A DNA stretch of 64,000 nt, from contig JAFZRY010000023.1 in the NCBI GenBank assembly GCA_017619615.1, positions 1 to 64,000 of the forward strand, given 5' to 3'. Below, one piece after another: positions 15,570 to 23,759 of the stretch (its first letter is position 1; each line of letters begins with the position of its first letter). Origin of the DNA: Lachnospiraceae bacterium. Lineage in GTDB: Bacteria; Bacillota; Clostridia; Lachnospirales; Lachnospiraceae. The notes beneath the pieces were generated by a model. It made no database searches. It saw nothing but the letters and a program-made list of their open reading frames with translations, and had not been told where the DNA came from. Position numbers and translations under genes: made by a program.

Positions 15570-16553
15570 ATGGATCTGATCGAGATTCGGGAAATAGAAT
15601 ATATCTTAGTTCTCGCGGAAGAGCGGAGCGTATCGCGCGCCGCGGACCGCTGCTACATCTCGCAGCCCCAGTTCAGCAAAATGATCCGGCGGGCGGAAAG
15701 CCGCCTGGGCATCGAACTGTTCGACCGGCGGACGCATCCCCTTTCGCTCACGCCGGCCGGGGAGCTCCTGATCCCTCTCATGAAGAAACTCGGGGAGAGC
15801 TACCGCGATTTCCTGAGGAACTGCGAGATGTTCCGCCGGAATAAGAGCGCGGACCTGACGGTCGCGGCGCCCAGCTTCTTCTGCACCCACAGCCTGCCGC
15901 CGCTGGTGAGGGCGTTCGCGGCGGAACGTCCCGATTTCCGCATCCGCCTGATCGAGAGCAACGACCAGGACCTGAAAGCGCTGCTGGCCAGCGGGACCGC
16001 GGATCTGGGCATTACGGTCCAGACCGGGCTGACGGAAGACTACGCGGCGGAAGTCCTGGGACGCGAGACGATCATCCTGGCCGTTCCCGCGGATCATCCG
16101 GTCAACCGCGGGCTGGAGGACCGGGCTTTGTCTCCCCGGCAGCTGCAGACGGATTTTTCCGCCGATCCCGCCGTCCCCGCCGTTCCGCTCACGCTGTTTG
16201 CGGACGTGGATTTCCTCTTCCTCAAAAGCGGCAACGATCTGCGCGACAGAGGCCTGGAGCTGTGCCGCCGGGCCGGATTCACGCCGCACATCACCATGGA
16301 GCTGGACCAGCTGATGACCGCCTATTATCTGGCGGAAGCCGGACTGGGCGCGACGTTCACCCGGGCTTCCGCACCGTTCTATACGGGCAGCGAAGGGAAG
16401 CTCTGCTTTTACAAGATCGGCGACGAGCTGACCGGCCGGGACGTGTTCCTGCTGACCGGCGACCCGAAAAAAATCCCGCCGGAGGGGCGGGATTTCATCC
16501 GTTTCCTAAAACGCGGTCCTTTTTATTCGGGAACTCTTCCGGCGCAGAGATAG
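15570..16553 (+). CDS. LysR-type transcriptional regulator
   Basis: The 327-residue protein has the LysR winged helix-turn-helix at residues about 4-63 (EIEYILVLAEERSVSRAADRCYISQPQFSKMIRR in pattern; key A-A, S-Q-P and L-G-x-x-L-F). A periplasmic-binding-like effector domain runs from about residue 93 to 290. The effector is unknown. It is transcribed divergently from the aminotransferase-ridA pair and separated from it by a T-N11-A dyad. Its 3' end overlaps the 3' end of degV by 31 bases, and its last coding part holds the degV terminator. Confidence 0.9.
   Translation: MDLIEIREIEYILVLAEERSVSRAADRCYISQPQFSKMIRRAESRLGIELFDRRTHPLSLTPAGELLIPLMKKLGESYRDFLRNCEMFRRNKSADLTVAAPSFFCTHSLPPLVRAFAAERPDFRIRLIESNDQDLKALLASGTADLGITVQTGLTEDYAAEVLGRETIILAVPADHPVNRGLEDRALSPRQLQTDFSADPAVPAVPLTLFADVDFLFLKSGNDLRDRGLELCRRAGFTPHITMELDQLMTAYYLAEAGLGATFTRASAPFYTGSEGKLCFYKIGDELTGRDVFLLTGDPKKIPPEGRDFIRFLKRGPFYSGTLPAQR
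16467..16495 (-). terminator. degV terminator embedded in the LysR coding sequence
   Basis: AAATCCCGCC (16471-16480) and GGCGGGATTT (16486-16495) form a 10-bp stem with a 5-base loop. Read on the minus strand it is followed by a run of T (16473 down to 16467). It therefore ends degV transcripts about 30 bases past its stop, inside the sense-coding 3' part of the LysR gene. Confidence 0.75.
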
Positions 16554-17407
16554 AAGACGGTCAGCAGGCCGGGACCGCAGTGGGCACCGATGACGACGCC
16601 GAGCTGGGTGATGGTGACGGGGCCGATCTGCGGGTAAGCGGCTTTCACTTCGTCGCGGACCCATTCCGCGTCCTCGCGGCAGTCGGCGTGGAGGATGTGG
16701 ATGTCGGTGCCGGTCGGATCGATGAGGGAGAGGTCGTGCAGGATCCCGTCGCGGATCGCACGCAGCGCGGATTTACGGCCGCGGGCTTTTTTGACGACGT
16801 CGAGCGTGCCGCCGTCCGGAACGTAGAGCACGGGCTTGATGTTGAGCAGCGAGCCGACCAGCGCGGAGGCATTGGAAACGCGCCCGCCGCGCTTTAGGTA
16901 TTTCAGATCGTCGACCGTGAAGCGGTGGGCGATCTTCAGTTTATGCGCTTCGCCCCACGCGATGACTTCCTCAAAGGACCTGCCAGCCTCCATCAGCGCC
17001 GTCATGTGCACGACCAGCGTGCCCAGCCCGCCGGAAATGCAGCGGGTGTCCATCACGTACAGCGTCTGTTCGGGAAATTCCTTCCGCATCTGCGCCGCAG
17101 CTTCCTGCGAATTCGCGTAAGAGGAAGACATTTTCTGCGACATGTCGAGGAAGATCACGTTTTTCCCGCCGGACAGCAGGCTGCGGAAAAACTCTTCATA
17201 TTCAAAACGGTTGATCATGGACGTCTGCAGCAGGTCACCGTTCCGCATGCCGGCGTAGACCGCGGCGCGGCTCTCTTCGCGGCAGTCGTCCTGGAACGGC
17301 GTATCATTGACGGTGTAACCGTAGGAAATAAATGGAATGCGGTGCGCGTCCAGCCAGGTCCGCGGCAGATCTGCGGTAGAGGACGTTGCGATCTGATAGG
17401 GGCGCAT
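16523..17407 (-). CDS. DegV family fatty-acid-binding protein
   Basis: The 294-residue product has the DegV layout. The N-terminal strand and fatty-acid carboxylate site are IATSSTADLP (S-S/T-x-D-L), and YGYTVNDTPFQDD follows. The signature LDMSQKMSSSYANSQEA (S-S-x-x-x-S) lies near residue 90, and a conserved GRVSNASALVGSLLNIKPVL stretch near residue 180. The ending GPGLLTVFY is also typical. DegV-type (FakB-like) proteins bind fatty acids for phosphorylation by FakA. An upstream in-frame ATG at 17497 exists, but AGGAGG before 17407 and the -10 box at 17445-17450 fix the start. Confidence 0.9.
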   Translation of the reverse strand: MRPYQIATSSTADLPRTWLDAHRIPFISYGYTVNDTPFQDDCREESRAAVYAGMRNGDLLQTSMINRFEYEEFFRSLLSGGKNVIFLDMSQKMSSSYANSQEAAAQMRKEFPEQTLYVMDTRCISGGLGTLVVHMTALMEAGRSFEEVIAWGEAHKLKIAHRFTVDDLKYLKRGGRVSNASALVGSLLNIKPVLYVPDGGTLDVVKKARGRKSALRAIRDGILHDLSLIDPTGTDIHILHADCREDAEWVRDEVKAAYPQIGPVTITQLGVVIGAHCGPGLLTVFYLCAGRVPE

Positions 17408-17444
17408 ATCGGATCCTCCTGTTGTTTTTTGACTGCTGTTATTT

Positions 17445-17473
17445 ATTATAGCAGGAAATGACCGGACTTGCAA
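17445..17473 (-). promoter_or_regulatory. degV promoter
   Basis: On the minus strand TTGCAA (17473-17468), a 17-base spacer and TATAAT (17450-17445) form a consensus-like sigma-A promoter about 40 bases upstream of the degV start. The start codon at 17407 agrees with it. Confidence 0.75.
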
Positions 17474-17516
17474 TTGCTCAATCAAGGAGATCCGCACGCG
17501 GTTATCTCTCCGGGGA

Positions 17517-17545
17517 TTGATTATTGTAAGGGTTCGGAATATAAT
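17517..17545 (+). promoter_or_regulatory. Promoter of the Thr/Pro-rich lipoprotein gene
   Basis: TTGATT (17517-17522), a 17-base spacer and a consensus TATAAT (17540-17545) lie about 65 bases upstream of the lipoprotein start. Together with the degV promoter it accounts for most of the divergent gap. Confidence 0.65.
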
Positions 17546-17611
17546 AGCGGAAAACCGCGGGGCGCATCAGACCGGCAGACCGTCCTGCAGGCGATATGAT
17601 CAAGGAGAAGG

Positions 17612-18388
17612 ATGAAGATGATGAAGAAACTGGCAAAAATCGCGGCGATGATCCTGACGGCAGCCCTGCTGGCCGGCATATTATCCGGCTGCTCCGGGGC
17701 CGGCAAGACCACGGAAGCCCCGACGACGCAGGCTCCCGCTACGGAAGCCCCGACCACGGCCGCCCCTACCACGGCCGCTCCGGCCGCGGAAGTCCCGACC
17801 ACGGCCGCTCCGACCACAGCCGCTCCGACCACGGCCGCCCCTACCACTGCCGCCCCTACTACAGAAGCCCCCGCCACGGAAGCCCCTGCTACAGAAGCTC
17901 CCGCCACGGAGCCCTCCTCTGCCGAGGGAAAGCATTTTGACGAAGTGCCGGAAGGATTTAAGGAGTTCTCTTATGAAGGCGTGACCTTCCTGATCCCCGA
18001 AGACTTTACCGCACAGGAAAACGGCGGCATGATGCTCCTGATGAACGAGAAGCAGCCCACGGGTGACAACATCAACATGGCCCCTTCCCAGGATAAACTG
18101 GAAAACTACACGGAAGAAAACCTCAAAAAAACCATGGAGTCGGTTTATCAGGGGACTTTCAATACGGAAGTAAAAGACTTCGCCTACAGCCGCGAACAGA
18201 TCGAAGGCGGAGAGATGGTAACGGTGACGTTCTCGGCGGAACTGTACGGGATAAAAATGTACATAACCTCTTGCAACCTGTTTTACGGCGGGAAAGCCAT
18301 GAACATCACCTTTACGCAGGTCACGGATGAGGCCGCGGACGTTTTCAAGACCTGCATCGGCAGCATCTGCATCACGGATCTGCAGTAA
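17612..18388 (+). CDS. Lipoprotein with a Thr/Ala/Pro repeat linker
   Basis: The 258-residue protein has a lysine-rich signal peptide and a lipobox (ILSGC, Cys near residue 29), so it should be anchored to the outer face of the membrane. Residues about 35-105 are a low-complexity linker of repeated TTAAP, TTEAP and ATEAP units, likely to span the cell wall. The globular C-terminal domain (about 108-258) starts FDEVPEGFKEFSYEGVTFLIP and has no function that I recognise. Three in-frame ATGs (17612, 17618, 17621) follow AAGGAG at 17602-17607. The second has the best spacing. Confidence 0.85.
   Translation: MKMMKKLAKIAAMILTAALLAGILSGCSGAGKTTEAPTTQAPATEAPTTAAPTTAAPAAEVPTTAAPTTAAPTTAAPTTAAPTTEAPATEAPATEAPATEPSSAEGKHFDEVPEGFKEFSYEGVTFLIPEDFTAQENGGMMLLMNEKQPTGDNINMAPSQDKLENYTEENLKKTMESVYQGTFNTEVKDFAYSREQIEGGEMVTVTFSAELYGIKMYITSCNLFYGGKAMNITFTQVTDEAADVFKTCIGSICITDLQ
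17708..17920 (+). repeat. Coding tandem repeat for the TTxAP linker
   Basis: A degenerate 15-base unit encoding T-T-x-A-P is repeated about fourteen times within the lipoprotein gene, with some units nearly identical at DNA level. Such arrays change length easily by slippage or recombination, so strains may differ in linker length. There are no spacers, so it is not a CRISPR array. Confidence 0.8.
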
Positions 18389-18503
18389 GGCGGTCCCCGT
18401 TATGCGGGAAAATAATGAGATTAATTAAACAAATATAAAAAAAGCTTTTTTTTTCGTAAAAAAATGGTATGATAAGGTCAGGATTCATTGCATTCGGAGA
18501 ATA

Positions 18504-19019
18504 ATGATGGAAAACACCCTGGACCGGATCCTTTCGGATCAGAAAAGCAAAGGGCGTCTCAGCCTTCTGATAGGCGTATCGCTTTTCGCCGCCGCAGCAG
18601 TTTTGCTGGCGGTGGGACAGGTTATGGGCTGGGTATTCCTGGGCATGTCGGCCGTTCTCGGCGCAGCTCTGTGGCAGCGCGTGAAACGGAACAGACAGGA
18701 ACTGGCCAAACTGGGTGATCCGGAAACGGCGAAAAAAGAATTGCGTGCTGACGGGACGGCATACTATCAGTCTTTCGGACTGACGGTATGCCGTCGTTTT
18801 TGCATATCGGAACGCCCGTCCCTGCAGGTCCTCCCGTTTGAAGAGATGGAAAAATTCGAGGTGGGCCTGGCCGGCGATGCGCGGAAAGTCCTGTTCCTGA
18901 CGGATAAGAAAGGCGTCCGGCATCCGGTCGCGGAGACCGTAAAGGATGACGGAAACCAGGAGGAGTTCGACCGGGCGTATCAGCAGATCAGGACTGCTTT
19001 TGCGGAACGGAAACAGTAA
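18504..19019 (+). CDS. Membrane-anchored protein of unknown function
   Basis: The 171-residue protein has two adjacent hydrophobic segments (residues about 19-38 and 41-58) followed by a soluble C-terminal domain of about 110 residues. That domain contains LRADGTAYYQSFGLTVCRRF and a strand-rich part resembling PH-like or YcxB-like domains, but I cannot assign it. Two ATGs (18504, 18507) follow CGGAGA. It ends 37 bases before the tetronate dehydrogenase gene and may share its transcript. The AT-rich gap upstream (18389-18503) contains a TATGAT but no convincing -35. Confidence 0.6.
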   Translation: MMENTLDRILSDQKSKGRLSLLIGVSLFAAAAVLLAVGQVMGWVFLGMSAVLGAALWQRVKRNRQELAKLGDPETAKKELRADGTAYYQSFGLTVCRRFCISERPSLQVLPFEEMEKFEVGLAGDARKVLFLTDKKGVRHPVAETVKDDGNQEEFDRAYQQIRTAFAERKQ

Positions 19020-19056
19020 ATGGGATCATAAAGCCAAGACTGAAAGGAGAGAAGAC

Positions 19057-19947
19057 ATGAAAGTAGGATTTATCGGACTAGGAATTATGGGGCGGCCGCT
19101 GGCCAAGCATCTGCTGAACGCGGGTGTCGATCTGATGGTATCGGACGTGAACCCGGTACCCGTGCAGGAACTGGTGTCGATGGGCGCCGGGACGGGATCC
19201 TACGCCGAGATCGGCGAGCAGTGCGACGTCGTGATCACGATCCTGCCCACGGGCGGCATCGTGCAGTCGGTGCTGTTCGGCGAGGGCGGCATCGCTTCCA
19301 CCTTGAAGCCCGGCAGCCTGGTGATCGACCACAGCTCCGTCACGCCGGTGGAATCCCGGGAATGCTATGCGAAACTGAAAGAAAAAGGCGTTGATTTCGT
19401 GGACGCGCCGGTATCCGGCGGCGAACCCGGCGCCATCGCGGGCACGCTGGCCATCATGGCGGGCGGCGATGAAGAGGCCTTCAAGCGGGCCGAAGAAGTC
19501 ATCAAGCCGTATTCCTCCTCCATTCTCCGGATCGGCCCGGTGGGCAGCGGCAGCGTAGCCAAGCTGGCCAACCAGATCATCGTGAACAACAACATCGCCA
19601 TCGTTTCCGAAGCCCTGACCTTCGCCGTGAAGGCCGGTGCGGATCCGGAGAAGGTCTATCTGGCCATCCGCGGCGGCCTGGCCGGCTCCGCGGTGCTGGA
19701 CGCCAAGGCACCCATGATGTACAACCGCAACTTCGTGCCCGGCGGCCCCATCCGCATCAACCACAAGGACATCACCAACGTAGTGAAGACCGCGCACGCG
19801 ATCGACGCGCCGATCCCCTACACCGCCCAGCTGTACGAGATCATGCAGTCCCTCAAGATCCACGGCCTGATGGGCGAGGACCATTCCGCCATCGTGAAGT
19901 ACTTTGAGGCCATGGGCGACGTCAAAGTTGAGAAGAAGGGAGAATGA
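19057..19947 (+). CDS. Beta-hydroxyacid dehydrogenase, L-threonate/tartronate-semialdehyde type
   Basis: The 296-residue enzyme belongs to the 3-hydroxyisobutyrate dehydrogenase family. It begins with the NAD(P) loop GFIGLGIMGRPLAKHL, has the substrate loop DAPVSGGEPGAIAGTLAIM near residue 120, and carries the catalytic lysine in GSGSVAKLANQ near residue 170. GarR (2-hydroxy-3-oxopropionate reductase) and LtnD (L-threonate 2-dehydrogenase) are the closest candidates. The next gene being a DUF1537 kinase favours an LtnD-like role. The ORF continues upstream into the preceding gene, but AAAGGAGAGAAGAC before 19057 marks the start. The stop is one base from the next ATG. Confidence 0.85.
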   Translation: MKVGFIGLGIMGRPLAKHLLNAGVDLMVSDVNPVPVQELVSMGAGTGSYAEIGEQCDVVITILPTGGIVQSVLFGEGGIASTLKPGSLVIDHSSVTPVESRECYAKLKEKGVDFVDAPVSGGEPGAIAGTLAIMAGGDEEAFKRAEEVIKPYSSSILRIGPVGSGSVAKLANQIIVNNNIAIVSEALTFAVKAGADPEKVYLAIRGGLAGSAVLDAKAPMMYNRNFVPGGPIRINHKDITNVVKTAHAIDAPIPYTAQLYEIMQSLKIHGLMGEDHSAIVKYFEAMGDVKVEKKGE

Positions 19948-19948
19948 G

Positions 19949-21373
19949 ATGGCGATCGGAACCGAGATCCTGACCAGCTTCAAACCCATCGACGTGCCGG
20001 CGGTCGACGCCCTGCTGAACGCGGAGATCGCGGCGAACAACAAGAAGATCGTAGTCCTGGACGACGACCCCACCGGCGTGCAGACCGTGCATGACATCAC
20101 CGTCTACACCAACTGGGACAGGGACAGCATCCGCCAGGGCTTTGAAGAAGAAAACAACCTGTTCTACATCATGACCAACTCCCGCGGCTTCACGGCGGAG
20201 CAGACCACGAAGGCGCATCATGAGATCGCCGCCGTGGTGGACGAAGTCGCGCGCGAAACGGGCCGCGAATACATCTTCATCAGCCGCAGCGACTCGACGC
20301 TGCGCGGCCATTATCCGCTGGAGACCAAGCTGCTGCGGGACGACTATGAAAAGTACACCGGCAAGAAGATCGACGGCGAGATCCTGTGCCCCTTCTTCAA
20401 GGAAGGCGGCCGCTTCACCATCGGCAATGTCCACTATGTGAAATACGGCAATGAACTCGTCCCGGCCAATGAGACCGAATTCGCGAAGGACAAGACCTTC
20501 GGCTACACCGCCGCCACCATGCCCGGCTACGTGGAAGAGAAGACCGGCGGCGAATTCAAGGCGGAAGACGTCACCTGCATCACGCTGGAAGAGATCCACG
20601 ACATGGATATCGACGGGATCCAGGCCAAGCTGATGGCCGTGAAGGACTTCAACAAGATCGTCGTCAACGCCGTGGATTACGTCGATGTCAAAGTCTTCTG
20701 CGTGGCCCTGTACCGCGCGATGGCCGCCGGCAAGGTCTTCATGTTCCGCACCGCGGCCGCCATCGTCAAAGTCCTGGGCGGCGTCACGGACCAGCCCCTG
20801 CTGACCCGCGAAAAGATGGTGCAGACCGAAACGGACAACGGCGGCGTCATCGTGGTCGGCTCCCACACGGACAAGACCACCCGTCAGTTGAACTGCTTAA
20901 AGACCCTGGAGGGCATCGAATTCATCGAACTGGATGCCACGCTCGTGCGCGACGAAGCCGCGTTCGAAGCCGAGGTGCAGCGCTGCCTGGATCTGGAAAA
21001 CAAGTGCATCGCGGCGGGCAAGACCGTCTGCTGCTACACCACGCGCGCGCTGATCACGGCGGACACCGGCGATAAGGAAGACGAGCTCCGCCTGTCCGTC
21101 CGCATCTCCGACGCGGTGCAGTCCCTGGTGGGACGCCTGTCCGTGACGCCCAGCTTCGTGATCGCGAAGGGCGGCATCACCTCCAGCGACGTGGGCACCA
21201 AGGCCCTGGCCGTGAAGAAGGCGAACGTCCTGGGACAGATCCGGCCCGGCATCCCGGTCTGGCAGACCGGCGACGACAGCCGCTTCCCGCGCATCCCTTA
21301 CGTGATCTTCCCCGGCAACGTGGGCGAAGACGAGACCTTAAAAGAAGCGGCCGAGATCCTGCTGGCCAAATAA
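19949..21373 (+). CDS. Four-carbon acid sugar kinase family protein (DUF1537), first copy
   Basis: The 474-residue protein shows the DUF1537 kinase N-terminal motif VLDDDPTGVQTVHD (residues about 35-48). It continues with MTNSRGFTAEQT and FISRSDSTLRGHYPLE, whose S-R-S-D-S-T-L-R-G signature is diagnostic. The C-terminal domain contains FVIAKGGITSSDVG, the nucleotide-binding K-G-G-I-T-S motif. Members phosphorylate 3-oxo-tetronates or D-threonate at O4. It is tightly coupled to the dehydrogenase gene before it. It is longer than, and only partly similar to, the second DUF1537 copy that follows, so the two probably act on different tetronates. Confidence 0.85.
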   Translation: MAIGTEILTSFKPIDVPAVDALLNAEIAANNKKIVVLDDDPTGVQTVHDITVYTNWDRDSIRQGFEEENNLFYIMTNSRGFTAEQTTKAHHEIAAVVDEVARETGREYIFISRSDSTLRGHYPLETKLLRDDYEKYTGKKIDGEILCPFFKEGGRFTIGNVHYVKYGNELVPANETEFAKDKTFGYTAATMPGYVEEKTGGEFKAEDVTCITLEEIHDMDIDGIQAKLMAVKDFNKIVVNAVDYVDVKVFCVALYRAMAAGKVFMFRTAAAIVKVLGGVTDQPLLTREKMVQTETDNGGVIVVGSHTDKTTRQLNCLKTLEGIEFIELDATLVRDEAAFEAEVQRCLDLENKCIAAGKTVCCYTTRALITADTGDKEDELRLSVRISDAVQSLVGRLSVTPSFVIAKGGITSSDVGTKALAVKKANVLGQIRPGIPVWQTGDDSRFPRIPYVIFPGNVGEDETLKEAAEILLAK

Positions 21374-21397
21374 GGAAGCTCCAGAGAGGAGAGGCTC

Positions 21398-22702
21398 ATG
21401 GCCCAATGCGTCGTCATCGCGGATGACCTGACCGGCGGCAACGCCACCGGCGTGCTTCTCCGCAAAATGAACTATCAGGCGGACACCGTGCTGAACCTCG
21501 GCGCGGTGGATCCCGCCCTGATCAAATACAGCGACTGCGTCGTCTACCCCACGGACTCCCGCGGCGTCAGCCCGGAAGAAGCGTACCGGCGGGTCTACAA
21601 AGCCTGCGAAGTGCTGGCCGGTCCGGACGTGAAGATCTACACGCACCGCATCGACAGCACGCTGCGCGGCAACCTGGGCAGCGAAACGGACGCGATGCTG
21701 GACTACCTGGGCGAAGATTACGTCGCCGTCGCGGCGCCCTGCTTCCCGGCCACCGCGCGCATCGTCTGCGGCGGCTACATGCTGGTCGAAGGGATCCCCC
21801 TGCACCAGACCAACATCGCCATCGACCCCAAAACGCCCGTCCTGACCTCGGACGTGGCCGCGCTGTTCCGCGGACAGAGCAAATATCCCGTCGCCGCCCT
21901 CATGATGGACGAGCTGATGAAGGGAGCGGACCACCTGGCCGCGCGTCTGAAAGAACTGGCGGCGGAAGGCGTCCGCACGATCACGCTGGACTGCATCACG
22001 CAGGAGGACCTGGACCTGATCGCGGACGCGGTCATCGCGAGCGGCCTGAAATTCATCGCCGTGGACCCCGGCGTCTTCACGGCTACGCTGGTCGGCCGGC
22101 TGATCGCGCAGGAGGCCTCCCTCGGGAAGTACCGCATCCTGTCCGTCGTCGGCAGCGTCAACTCCCGCACGCTGGACCAGATGCGCTACGTGTGGAAAAA
22201 CCTGGACACCGGCCGCGTCATGGTGGAAACGAAAAAACTGCTGGAAAGCGATGAGGCGTGCGAAGAGGAGATCGCCCGCGTGGTGAACACCGTCCTCTAC
22301 GCCAGCGCCGGCAACCAGGTGCTCACCGTGACCGGCGACGGCATCTATCCCGAAAACCGCATCGATTTCGCCCCGTACATGGAGAAGTTCCATTGCTCCA
22401 TGGACGACGTCACCGCCCTGATCAACCGCTCCTTCGCTGAGATCGCGTACCGTATCTTCCGCGCCGAGCCGTCGTTCCGGGGCTTGTACACCAGCGGCGG
22501 CGACGTGACCGTGGCCGTCTGCGAACGTTTCGAGACCGCCGGCCTGCGCCTTAAAGACGAGGTGCTGCCGCTCGCGGCTTACGGAGAATTCCTGGGCGGG
22601 GAGTTCCAGGGCGTGCACATCGTCACCAAGGGCGGCAGCCAGGGCGACGAGACCGCGATCGCCCGCTGCCTCTCGTTCCTGAAAGAAAAAATAGCCAAAT
22701 AA
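21398..22702 (+). CDS. D-threonate kinase-like protein (DUF1537), second copy
   Basis: The 434-residue kinase opens VVIADDLTGGNATGVLL, the A-D-D-L-T-G form of the DUF1537 substrate motif. It has VYPTDSRGVSPEE and the signature THRIDSTLRGNLGSE near residue 80. A C-terminal GLYTSGGDVTVAVCE supplies the nucleotide-binding T-S-G-G-D motif. DtnK proteins with this pattern phosphorylate D-threonate to its 4-phosphate and are encoded next to pdxA2, exactly as here. GAGAGGAGAGGCTC precedes the ATG. Confidence 0.85.
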   Translation: MAQCVVIADDLTGGNATGVLLRKMNYQADTVLNLGAVDPALIKYSDCVVYPTDSRGVSPEEAYRRVYKACEVLAGPDVKIYTHRIDSTLRGNLGSETDAMLDYLGEDYVAVAAPCFPATARIVCGGYMLVEGIPLHQTNIAIDPKTPVLTSDVAALFRGQSKYPVAALMMDELMKGADHLAARLKELAAEGVRTITLDCITQEDLDLIADAVIASGLKFIAVDPGVFTATLVGRLIAQEASLGKYRILSVVGSVNSRTLDQMRYVWKNLDTGRVMVETKKLLESDEACEEEIARVVNTVLYASAGNQVLTVTGDGIYPENRIDFAPYMEKFHCSMDDVTALINRSFAEIAYRIFRAEPSFRGLYTSGGDVTVAVCERFETAGLRLKDEVLPLAAYGEFLGGEFQGVHIVTKGGSQGDETAIARCLSFLKEKIAK

Positions 22703-22714
22703 GAGGAGGGGAAC

Positions 22715-23713
22715 ATGAAGAAACCTTTGATCGCGGTCACCCTCGGGGATCCGGCCGGCATCGGCCCGGAGATCGTGGTGCGGTCCATCGCAGATAAAGA
22801 CCTGTTTCAGATCACGGACTGCATCGTCGTGGGCGACCGGAAAGTCGTGGCGAACGCCATCAGGATCACCGGCGAGGACGTGACGCTGAACGTGGTGACG
22901 GACCCGGCGGAAGGAGATTACCGCGAAGGCGTGCTGAACCTGATCGATCTGGACAACATCGACATGGACCGCTTCGAGTTCGGCAAGATCAGCGCCATGT
23001 GCGGCAAGGCGGCGTTCGAGTACATCAAAAAGAGTATTGAACTGACGCTGGACGGCAAGGCGGACGCCGTCGCCACCACGCCCATCAACAAGGAATCCCT
23101 GCACGCCGCGGAGATCCACTACATCGGCCACACCGAGATCTTCGGCGCCCTGACCGGCACGGAAGACCCGCTGACGATGTTCGAAACGAACGGCATGCGC
23201 GTGTTCTTCCTGACCCGCCACCTGTCGCTCCGCGCGATGCTGGACCAGATCAAGAAGGACCGGATCATCGACTACGTGGTGCGCTGCACGGAGGCCCTGC
23301 GCCGCCTGGGCGTCACCGAAGGCACGATGGCCGTCGCGGGCCTGAACCCGCACTCCGGCGAACACGGCCTGTTCGGCTGGGAGGAAGTCAACGAAATCGC
23401 GCCTGCCGTCGAAGAGCTCAAAAAGATGGGCTACGACGTGGCCGGCCCGGTCCCCGCGGACTCCGTCTTCCATCAGACCGCGCTGGGCAAGTACAATTCG
23501 GTCCTGTCCCTGTATCACGACCAGGGGCACATCGCCACCAAGACGCTGGACTTCGACCGGACCATCTCCATCACCAACGGGATGCCGATCCTGCGGACCT
23601 CCGTGGACCACGGGACCGCGTTCGACATCGCGGGCAAGGGCATCGCAGGCGCCGTCAGCATGAAGGAAGCGATCCGGCTGGCCGCGAAATACGCGCCGTA
23701 TTTTGTACGGTAA
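22715..23713 (+). CDS. pdxA2: PdxA2-type 4-phospho-D-threonate dehydrogenase
   Basis: The 332-residue protein is a PdxA-family metal- and NAD-dependent dehydrogenase/decarboxylase. It begins [15 protein letters not shown], and carries [10 protein letters not shown] near residue 143, [13 protein letters not shown] near residue 208 and [15 protein letters not shown] near residue 267. The His residues of these segments bind the divalent metal. The dtnK-like gene 12 bases upstream points to the catabolic PdxA2 role, oxidising 4-phospho-D-threonate to dihydroxyacetone phosphate and CO2, rather than pyridoxine synthesis. No other B6 gene is nearby. Confidence 0.85.
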   Translation: MKKPLIAVTLGDPAGIGPEIVVRSIADKDLFQITDCIVVGDRKVVANAIRITGEDVTLNVVTDPAEGDYREGVLNLIDLDNIDMDRFEFGKISAMCGKAAFEYIKKSIELTLDGKADAVATTPINKESLHAAEIHYIGHTEIFGALTGTEDPLTMFETNGMRVFFLTRHLSLRAMLDQIKKDRIIDYVVRCTEALRRLGVTEGTMAVAGLNPHSGEHGLFGWEEVNEIAPAVEELKKMGYDVAGPVPADSVFHQTALGKYNSVLSLYHDQGHIATKTLDFDRTISITNGMPILRTSVDHGTAFDIAGKGIAGAVSMKEAIRLAAKYAPYFVR

Positions 23714-23759
23714 ACTGATTCACGATCCATAATAAAAACATAATATAAGGAGGCACATT

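Noticed and set aside
17708-17920. Possible CRISPR-like repeat array
   Set aside because: The units are contiguous 15-base coding repeats without spacers and no cas gene is present.
21338-23611. A 757-codon antisense ORF over the tetronate genes
   Set aside because: It is the mirror of two conserved genes in a high-GC region; the sequence is Arg/Gly/Ala/His-rich with no domain and no RBS.
22715-23713. PdxA as part of vitamin B6 synthesis
   Set aside because: The surrounding DUF1537 kinases and GntP permease point to the catabolic PdxA2; no pdxJ or serC is nearby.
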